From contig JAICMB010000041.1 of assembly GCA_025929455.1 (NCBI GenBank), positions 1 to 12,497 of the forward strand: a stretch of 12,497 bases of DNA, written 5' to 3'. The notes under the pieces were generated by a model. It did no database searches, was not told the origin of the DNA, and was given only the letters and a program-made list of their open reading frames with translations. Made by a program: the position numbers and the translations under genes. Below, piece by piece: positions 1 through 4,869 of the stretch (its first letter is position 1; each line of letters begins with the position of its first letter). The DNA comes from Bryobacteraceae bacterium. Its GTDB lineage: Bacteria > Acidobacteriota > Terriglobia > Bryobacterales > Bryobacteraceae.

Positions 1-43
1 ACGACAACACCTCAGAATCATCACCTCGCGCGCAGATTCCGGA

Positions 44-96
44 GTGGCGCGGCCAGTCTCCGCTGGCTGCGCTTCCTCCGCGTTGCGACTATCTGC
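44..96. repeat. Dispersed repeat family 2, copy 1, with a hairpin at 47-72
   Basis: The left part, starting GTGGCGCGGCCAGTCT, matches the left part of the element at 4788-4848 with one substitution in the first 16 bases. Both then continue to GGCTGCGCT and end near GACTATCTGC (copy 1) or GACTACCTGC (copy 2). Inside this copy GCGCGGCCAG (47-56) can pair with CTGGCTGCGC (63-72), nine Watson-Crick pairs plus one G-U pair around a 6-nt loop. Two copies in one window with different spacing suggest a dispersed intergenic repeat. Its class and mobility are unknown. Confidence 0.5.
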
Positions 97-153
97 CGGT
101 GTAATCCTGCGGTACTAAATCCTAATTGCTTCGCAGCATGCGCACATTCCGCC

Positions 154-209
154 GTGGGGCAGGCCTCCAGGCCTGCAGCGGGTCTCCAGACCCGCTTCGC
201 CCGCTGCAG
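154..209. repeat. Dispersed double-hairpin repeat family 1, copy A
   Basis: After the leader GTGGG, GCAGGCCT (159-166) and AGGCCTGC (169-176) form a perfect 8-bp inverted repeat about a CC centre. AGCGGGTCT (177-185) and AGACCCGCT (188-196) then form a perfect 9-bp one about another CC. A third arrangement is possible: CTGCAGCGGG (173-182) is the exact reverse complement of 200-209, so the second hairpin could be replaced by a longer-range stem. Layout and leader match copy C at 2989-3029, but the stem bases differ with pairing kept. It resembles REP-like intergenic palindromes. No associated transposase is in the window. Confidence 0.75.
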
Positions 210-267
210 AAAACGGTCGGCATATAAGCCGCCGCGTACGGTCGTTGCGGCTCCGCTGCTTCGCGGG

Positions 268-304
268 CCAGGCTTTCAACCTGCGGCCGGTTTCCAAACC
301 GGCC
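268..304. repeat. Dispersed double-hairpin repeat family 1, copy B
   Basis: The second hairpin is perfect: GGCCGGTTT (285-293), CC centre, AAACCGGCC (296-304). The first hairpin is degraded: CAGG (269-272) pairs with CCTG (280-283), with a C/A mismatch inside. The GTGGGG leader is not intact (GCGGGCC instead). Same order and size as copies A and C, so this looks like an older member about 60 nt from copy A. It ends 22 nt from the VOC stop codon and could shape the 3' end of that transcript, but there is no U-tract typical of an intrinsic terminator. Confidence 0.7.
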
Positions 305-325
305 CTCGCCCCGGGCGTCCGCTCC

Positions 326-730
326 TCAGAACTGAGTCACGCTCAGCGTATTCCCGTCGGGATCCTTAAACCACGCCACTCTCGCCCCGCTCGGTGACGT
401 CCAAATCCCCAGGTCATCCTGCGGGATCCCCTCGTACCGCTCAAACGTGACGCCCCGGTTCCCGAGCGCCTTCACGGCGCTCACTATATCGGGAACATCC
501 CACCCGAGCACGGTGTGTTTGGCGGGTTCCAGTTCGAGCACGGTGGTGATGCGCAGCATGACGCCACCGGCATCGATTACCAGCGCGTACTGGTCTTCCG
601 CGATCAGCTCCAGCCCCAGCACACCATAGTAAAAATCCCGCGCCGCGATGGGATTCCGGGTGGGGACGAATGCGACGATGCGCGCCGTGCTCAACGGCGA
701 TCGCTCTGTTGGCGCCTGGTCAGGACTCAC
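326..730 (-). CDS. VOC (glyoxalase/bleomycin-resistance) family protein
   Basis: 134 residues, usual for a single-module VOC protein. The family fold is visible: a first beta-strand with VAFVPTRNP, then the helix ARDFYYGVLGLEL (residues about 30-42), and in the second half AWFKDPDGNTLSVTQF (119-134), the classic VOC ending. Metal-binding members usually carry His or Glu in the first strand of each half and Glu just after the DPDGN turn. Here the last position is Ser130, and I see no convincing His/Glu set, so metal-dependent catalysis is doubtful. A ligand-binding role or distant enzyme activity is possible; substrate unknown. No signal peptide, so cytoplasmic. The GTG start at 730 has GGAG eight bases upstream. 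It lies 74 nt after the propeller gene and may be last in that operon. Confidence 0.85.
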   Translation of the reverse strand: MSPDQAPTERSPLSTARIVAFVPTRNPIAARDFYYGVLGLELIAEDQYALVIDAGGVMLRITTVLELEPAKHTVLGWDVPDIVSAVKALGNRGVTFERYEGIPQDDLGIWTSPSGARVAWFKDPDGNTLSVTQF

Positions 731-738
731 GGCGAAAG

Positions 739-742
739 CTCC
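739..742 (-). promoter_or_regulatory. Shine-Dalgarno GGAG for the VOC gene
   Basis: GGAG on the minus strand with 8 nt to the GTG codon at 730-728. It supports GTG as the start; the ATG at 744-742 is out of frame with the VOC protein. Confidence 0.6.
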
Positions 743-782
743 ATGGTCAGCCTATCGCCTGTACGCGCAAAATACAAGGCTA

Positions 783-806
783 AAATTCGCGCACTTTTCC
801 GAATTT
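783..806 (-). terminator. AT-rich hairpin at the propeller stop codon, possible weak terminator
   Basis: AAATTCG and CGAATTT form a perfect 7-bp inverted repeat with a 10-nt loop. It starts within the TAA stop of the propeller gene and is followed on the minus strand by TTTTAG. It lies in a locally AT-rich gap in GC-rich DNA. The stem is weaker than in a typical intrinsic terminator, so attenuation between the propeller and VOC genes is only a suggestion. Confidence 0.3.
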
Positions 807-2004
807 ATCGCAGGATTCCGGTGTGGCCCAGCGAATATCGCCCCGGCTGTGGATACACGCATAACCCGTGCGGGCCGCGCCCGACCGGAATGCGCGCAAT
901 CAGATGCCCGTCGCGAGTGTCGATCGCGTACACCTCGCTGTTGTAGCGGCCGGACAGCCACAGCACGCGCCCGTCCGCGGACACACCGCCCATATCTGGG
1001 CTGCCGCCGCCGGGCAGCACCCATTTTGCGACAATCGCCTGAGTCGCAAAATCGAACACCGTAACGCTGCCCTCGCCGCGGTTCGACACGTACAGATAGC
1101 GCGCATCGCGGCTCGGATATAAGCCATGCGCACCGCGTCCGGTCGGGATGAACCCGATCTTTTTGAACTTATGCGGATCGATTACGTGCATGCCGTTTGC
1201 GTCCATATCGGCAACATACATGACGCGACCGTCGGGCGACGTTTTCACGTCCTGCGGCGCGCGGCCGTGCCCCAGTTTTAGCTCGCCCACTACCGACTGA
1301 TACGCAATGTCGATTTTGATCAAGCTGCCGGAATACTCGCAGCTCGCGATGGCGTAGCGGCCGTTTGCCGTGAAGTCCATGTGATCGACACCGGCGCACG
1401 GCACGTGCACCTTGTTGATGAGTTGCATGGTGTTCGCATCGCGAAAATCGAGGCGGTGCCGCCGCTCCGCGACCACGATCGCGTACTTCCCGTCGGGCGT
1501 GTAATACATGTTGTACGGATCGTCAACCGGAATGGTCTCGCCCATCTTCCCCGTGCGCGGATCGATGCGCGTGAGGCTGTCGCCCAGGTCGTTCAACACC
1601 CACAGCGTTTTCAGATCCCACGACGGCGTGACGTGCTGCGGCTCATGGCCGACGTTGAACGTTTCTACGACGCGATAGGTACGCGGATCGATGACGTCGA
1701 CGCGATCGCTGTCCGTATCCGGCACGTACACGAGCGGACGGAAGTTGCGCACGACGGGACTGAGCATGTTGGGACCGGCAGCGGCGTAAATGTTTGCCGG
1801 GTTCAACACCGGCGGCATGCCGGGCAACGGATCGGTGTCCGGATCGAAGTCGCTCGGCGCCTTGAGAAAATATGCCTCTTTGACAACGGGCGGCCCCGAG
1901 TGATTATGGTGATGATGGCGTTTGGCAACAGCCGGAATTGAAATGAAAGACGCGGCGGCGAGCCCCGCCGCAAAAATCGTGAGCGGACGCGCTATTGAAG
2001 CCAG
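805..2004 (-). CDS. Exported YncE-like (YVTN-repeat) beta-propeller protein
   Basis: Beta-propeller of the YncE/YVTN type: repeats such as VYVPDTDSDRVDVIDPRT, MYVADMDANGMHVIDP and LYVSNRGEGSVTVFDF recur about every 40-45 residues. The C-terminus reads QPGRYSLGHTG, an ending I recall from YncE-family proteins. The role is unknown; such propellers usually bind proteins or ligands outside the cytoplasm. The first standard start in frame is TTG at 1827, but the frame stays open to 2028. The extension encodes a clear signal peptide (LTIFAAGLAAASFISIPAVA) followed by KRHHHHNHSG. No ATG, GTG or TTG exists there. I chose CTG at 2004, 11 nt after AAGGAG, giving 399 residues with cleavage predicted after residue 27. 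ATA at 1995 is the main alternative. The chosen start overlaps the end of the aldolase gene by 13 nt. Gene identity is firm; the exact start is not. Confidence 0.85.
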   Translation of the reverse strand: MASIARPLTIFAAGLAAASFISIPAVAKRHHHHNHSGPPVVKEAYFLKAPSDFDPDTDPLPGMPPVLNPANIYAAAGPNMLSPVVRNFRPLVYVPDTDSDRVDVIDPRTYRVVETFNVGHEPQHVTPSWDLKTLWVLNDLGDSLTRIDPRTGKMGETIPVDDPYNMYYTPDGKYAIVVAERRHRLDFRDANTMQLINKVHVPCAGVDHMDFTANGRYAIASCEYSGSLIKIDIAYQSVVGELKLGHGRAPQDVKTSPDGRVMYVADMDANGMHVIDPHKFKKIGFIPTGRGAHGLYPSRDARYLYVSNRGEGSVTVFDFATQAIVAKWVLPGGGSPDMGGVSADGRVLWLSGRYNSEVYAIDTRDGHLIARIPVGRGPHGLCVYPQPGRYSLGHTGILR

Positions 2005-2978
2005 CGGTCGAGATTCTCCTTCACAAATTCATCATCTCGCAAATGCGGATACGCACGGCAAACACGGTCGATTTCCTGCGCTTGTCCGGGCGATAAATCC
2101 TCGTGCTCATCCAGGCACCAGCGGCCCGCGAGCAAGCCTTGCCGCCGCAAAATTTCGTGGAGGCCCGCAATACAGCCGCGAAAATTATTGGCAGCATCGA
2201 ACAGCGCGGCATTGGCATCGGTCATTTCATCGGCGATGCGCAGCCATGCGGGCGAGACGGGTGCGCCGCGCTCGTTCTTGATACGCTGCAGCATTTCGAC
2301 CGCGCACTTGGTCCACACCGCCCAGTGGCCGAGCAAGCCGCCCGAGAAGGCGGGATGAAGCAGGTCGAGCACAATATGATCGTCGTTGCCGGTATAGAGC
2401 GCGATTTCGGCACGCCCGCTGTCGCGCACGGCGCGGAGGACGTCGATCGTTTGATAGCGGTTGAAGGGCGCGATTTTGATGCCCGCAACGTTTGGGATTT
2501 CTGCGAAACGTCGCCAGAAATCGTATGGCAGCACGCGTCCGCCAACCGCGGGCTGTAGATAAAACCCGAACAGCGGCAGGACTTCGGCGACGGCGCGCGC
2601 GTGCGCGATCAGTTCATCGATACTCGCATCCCGCAGAGCGGACAGGCTTAGCAGCGCGGCATCGTATCCGAGGCGCGCGGCGGTATTTGCCTCCGCTACC
2701 GCTTGTGCGGTGCCGCCGCAAACGCCCGCGACTGCGATGACATCGCGTCCTCGCATCTCTTCAGCAGCGAGCGCGAGGACCGGCTCGTACAGGCCGATAT
2801 CGCGGATCGCGAACTGAGTCGTGTGTACGCCAACCGCGAGTCCGCCGGCCCCGGCAGCGAGATAGTAGCGGCTCAGGGCGCGCTGGCGCCGCTCGTCGAG
2901 GCGGAGCGCGGAGGTAAGCGCCAGCGGGTGCGCGGGGATAACGAGACCCTTCAGAAGCTTTTCGCGCAGATTAGTCAT
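1992..2978 (-). CDS. DHDPS/NanA-family class I aldolase (dihydrodipicolinate synthase-like)
   Basis: A 328-residue protein of the DapA/NanA family, TIM-barrel lyases that join or cleave pyruvate-type substrates through a Schiff base. Lys168 in VAGIKIAP fits the Schiff-base lysine and Tyr140 in FGFYLQP the catalytic tyrosine; their spacing of 28 equals that of Y133 and K161 in E. coli DapA. Thr53-Thr54 in GVHTTQF matches the TT of the family GTTGE motif, but the GE is missing. This points to a side branch, so lysine synthesis should not be assumed. A sugar-acid or other 2-keto acid is more likely; substrate unknown. Cytoplasmic. I chose ATG at 2978: the TTG at 3005 would translate through palindromic repeat C and adds nothing family-like. 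No Shine-Dalgarno precedes the ATG. Lies 84 nt after the epimerase-like gene. Confidence 0.9.
   Translation of the reverse strand: MTNLREKLLKGLVIPAHPLALTSALRLDERRQRALSRYYLAAGAGGLAVGVHTTQFAIRDIGLYEPVLALAAEEMRGRDVIAVAGVCGGTAQAVAEANTAARLGYDAALLSLSALRDASIDELIAHARAVAEVLPLFGFYLQPAVGGRVLPYDFWRRFAEIPNVAGIKIAPFNRYQTIDVLRAVRDSGRAEIALYTGNDDHIVLDLLHPAFSGGLLGHWAVWTKCAVEMLQRIKNERGAPVSPAWLRIADEMTDANAALFDAANNFRGCIAGLHEILRRQGLLAGRWCLDEHEDLSPGQAQEIDRVCRAYPHLRDDEFVKENLDRWLQ
2016..2021 (-). promoter_or_regulatory. AAGGAG Shine-Dalgarno inside the aldolase gene, for the propeller
   Basis: AAGGAG lies within the last codons of the aldolase gene, 11 nt before CTG at 2004 and 20 nt before ATA at 1995. It is the best ribosome-binding site near the in-frame signal peptide and favours CTG. 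The same bases also encode Lys-Glu of the aldolase, so chance cannot be excluded. Confidence 0.45.
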
Positions 2979-2988
2979 GGGACTGGAT

Positions 2989-3029
2989 GTGGGGCAGGTT
3001 GCCAACCTGCGGCGGATTGTTAATCCGCC
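2989..3029. repeat. Dispersed double-hairpin repeat family 1, copy C
   Basis: The leader GTGGGGCAGG is the same as in copy A. GCAGGTT (2994-3000) pairs with AACCTGC (3004-3010), and GGCGGATT (3011-3018) with AATCCGCC (3022-3029), both perfect with 3-nt loops. It fills about half of the 84-nt gap between the epimerase-like and aldolase genes and ends 10 nt before the aldolase ATG, where a ribosome-binding site would be expected. In a polycistronic transcript it would fold in the leader of the aldolase cistron and could affect its translation or RNA stability. Confidence 0.75.
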
Positions 3030-3062
3030 TAGTCGTCCGCAAACGCAACAAGCGAGTATTCA

Positions 3063-4034
3063 TCAAAACTGCCCCGACCTTGTTTGAAAATGCGTCGGCT
3101 TGCGCAGCGTCGGGCCGCCGGCGGAGATCCAGTCCGCGATCATGTCAATCACCTGAGGGACAGTGAAGTGCGGTGTCCCGAACCACGCCCAGAACGCGGA
3201 AGCATCGCTGAGCAGCGCCGTCTCCGCTTCACTGCCCTCAAATACCGGCTCGACGCCGAAGCGCGCCGCGAACTGATTTGCGATCCAGCGCACCTGCAGC
3301 GTCTCAGGGCCGGTAAGATTCATCACCCGCGGCGGCGATTCGGCTAGACACAGCGCGCGCAGCGCCGCCGAATTGGCGTCGCCTTGCCAGATCACGTTGA
3401 CGTGGCCCATCGTGAGATCGACCTGATGCCGCGCATACACGCGCTCGCCAATATCGAGCAGCACGCCGTAGCGAGGCTCGACAGCGTAGTTCAACCGCAG
3501 CAGCGTGACGGCTGTGTCGTGACGCTCCGAAAAGTACTCGAACACACGCTCGCGCGCCAGGGCCGACTGGGCATACTCACCGACGGGCGCCGTCGGTGTC
3601 CGCTCGGTAGCGGGCGATCCGACCGGCACGAACGGATACACGTTGCCCGTCGAAAACGCCACAATGCGCGACGCCTCGTAGCGTTCCGCGATGATGGCCG
3701 GCAGCAGCGCGTTGGTTGCCCAAGTCAGGCACGCGGCGCCCGCGGAACCGAACTTACGGCCCGCCATAAAGATGACGTTCGCCGCCCCCGGCAACCTGCT
3801 GAGTTGCTTGCGATCGAGCAGATCGACCGTAATCGTATCGATGTCGGGGATCGGCGAGCGTGCGACGGCGAACACCCGTTTGCCGGGCGCGGCACGCATG
3901 GCGCGGCGCACCAGACTCGGTCCCATTTTCCCGCCGGCGCCGATCACGACGATGTCCCCGGGCAGAGCGGCGAGCGCCGCGCAGTCGGCTTCGGACGGGC
4001 GCGCGAGCACGTCTTCGAGTTCTTCGAGCGTCAT
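3063..4034 (-). CDS. NAD(P)-binding epimerase/dehydratase-like SDR protein
   Basis: A 323-residue extended-SDR type protein. VVIGAGGKMGPSLV (29-42) carries the GxxGxxG dinucleotide-binding motif (Gly32, Gly35, Gly38). FSTGNVYP (127-134) matches the active-site Ser/Thr strand of epimerases. The catalytic YxxxK appears as Tyr154-AQSA-Leu, with Ala158 in place of Lys. A usual NAD-dependent epimerase or dehydratase reaction is therefore uncertain; it may bind nucleotide with changed chemistry or act non-enzymatically. Substrate unknown. No signal peptide, so cytoplasmic. The ATG at 4034 overlaps the TGA of the GNAT gene as ATGA, and AGGA lies just before it, indicating translational coupling. From operon position it probably works with the aldolase downstream. 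Confidence 0.85.
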   Translation of the reverse strand: MTLEELEDVLARPSEADCAALAALPGDIVVIGAGGKMGPSLVRRAMRAAPGKRVFAVARSPIPDIDTITVDLLDRKQLSRLPGAANVIFMAGRKFGSAGAACLTWATNALLPAIIAERYEASRIVAFSTGNVYPFVPVGSPATERTPTAPVGEYAQSALARERVFEYFSERHDTAVTLLRLNYAVEPRYGVLLDIGERVYARHQVDLTMGHVNVIWQGDANSAALRALCLAESPPRVMNLTGPETLQVRWIANQFAARFGVEPVFEGSEAETALLSDASAFWAWFGTPHFTVPQVIDMIADWISAGGPTLRKPTHFQTRSGQF

Positions 4035-4783
4035 CCTAATTCAAACCCCGCGATGGCATATGTTCGCACGATATCGATGCCTGCGCCAGCGGGACCGCCG
4101 GCCACAGCTCGCGTCATGCGAGTGAGACGCCGCACGGGCGCGAAAGCATACGCGTGCGCAAGATCGACGGCGTGTTCGTTCTCGGGAAACAGATCCCACA
4201 TCACCGGTTCATCCACATGCCGCTTGAGAAACTCGTGCAGCATTTGCCGCACCGCCGCGATGTCGTCGCCGCGGCACGGCCCGAAGTACGCCGCACGCGA
4301 ACCCGGCCGCGCGTGTGCGACGGCGCCGCCCGATCGGAAACATTCCGGCTCGAATTGACGTGGCGCGGCGGAACCGGCGCGCAGCCAGCGCTCGATCGGG
4401 CGCTGCGCAATAAATCCGGCGCGTTCGTACACCGGGCGGCCTTGGTCGGTGGCGTCGAGGCCGATCCAGCCGACGTGCTGCCGCTCGCAATGGGCGATCG
4501 CGTGATGGATCAGCGCGCTCGCGAAACCGCGGCGGCGGAATGGCGCGCCGGTCAGCACCATCCCGATCCACGCGAATGCCGCCCCGTAGGAGACCGCCGT
4601 AGTCGTCGCAGCGAGCGTGTCCTCACAATCGATGCCAAAGCAGCCTTCGGGAGCGATGCGCAGCAGTTTCAGCCAGTCCGCCACAGTCTGGTTCCAGCCG
4701 GCTTCGTCTTTAAGCGCCATGCAGCGCGGCAGGTCGGCCGGCGTGAGCAGACGGATGGGCCCTCCCGTTGGCCGCTCACGCAT
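4031..4783 (-). CDS. Two-domain GNAT-family N-acetyltransferase
   Basis: 250 residues. The N-terminal domain (about 10-130) is a GNAT fold: IRLLTPADLPRCMALKDEAGWN starts it, AWIGMVLTGAPFRRRGFASALI (71-92) holds the acetyl-CoA pyrophosphate loop RRRGFA, and GLDATDQGRPVYERAGF (108-124) is the closing strand and helix. The second part (about 155-250, from AYFGPCRGDDIAAVRQML) looks like the degenerate second GNAT domain found in similar proteins. It presumably transfers acetyl from acetyl-CoA to an amine; acceptor unknown. Cytoplasmic. ATG at 4783 is the only usable start before the domain begins. Repeat family 2 begins 5 nt upstream of it and no Shine-Dalgarno is visible. Overlaps the epimerase-like gene by 4 nt, so the two are probably co-expressed. 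Confidence 0.87.
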   Translation of the reverse strand: MRERPTGGPIRLLTPADLPRCMALKDEAGWNQTVADWLKLLRIAPEGCFGIDCEDTLAATTTAVSYGAAFAWIGMVLTGAPFRRRGFASALIHHAIAHCERQHVGWIGLDATDQGRPVYERAGFIAQRPIERWLRAGSAAPRQFEPECFRSGGAVAHARPGSRAAYFGPCRGDDIAAVRQMLHEFLKRHVDEPVMWDLFPENEHAVDLAHAYAFAPVRRLTRMTRAVAGGPAGAGIDIVRTYAIAGFELG

Positions 4784-4787
4784 GCTT

Positions 4788-4848
4788 GTGGCACGGCCAG
4801 TCTTGCCGGCTGCGCTCGGGCCGCTCGGCAGGCAGCAAGACTACCTGC
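4788..4848. repeat. Dispersed repeat family 2, copy 2, with a hairpin at 4799-4842
   Basis: Starts GTGGCACGGCCAGTCT and continues to GGCTGCGCT and GACTACCTGC, the same landmarks as the copy at 44-96. AGTCTTGC (4799-4806) pairs perfectly with GCAAGACT (4835-4842), followed after a small internal loop by CTGC (4810-4813) with GCAG (4828-4831). It occupies most of the gap between the second receptor gene and the GNAT gene, so it could mark the end of the receptor transcript or sit in the GNAT leader. No U-tract follows on the minus strand, which argues against a classic intrinsic terminator. Confidence 0.5.
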
Positions 4849-4869
4849 ACTACATGCGCCGTGAGCACG

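Larger units (their letters stand above)
1..325. other. Gene-free intergenic region rich in inverted repeats
   Basis: No credible coding sequence lies downstream of the VOC gene up to the window edge. Short open frames here have no start context or recognisable protein and run through palindromes. The stretch holds one copy of repeat family 2 (44-96) and two copies of the family 1 double hairpin (154-209 and 268-304). Between the family 1 copies, at about 210-267, is GC-rich sequence in which ACGGTCG occurs twice, with no other structure I can name. A gene ending or starting beyond position 1 cannot be excluded. Confidence 0.7.

Noticed and set aside
805..1827. Propeller start at TTG 1827
   Set aside because: It cuts off an in-frame signal peptide with cleavage site, and no Shine-Dalgarno supports it. 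Kept only as the fallback if the upstream start is disproved.
2979..3005. N-terminal extension of the aldolase from TTG 3005
   Set aside because: The extra nine residues come from palindromic repeat C and precede a good ATG at the expected family start.
3384..4358. Open reading frame of 324 codons on the plus strand
   Set aside because: Antisense to both the epimerase-like and GNAT genes, which have clear domains and an ATGA overlap. Arg/His-rich composition without motifs.
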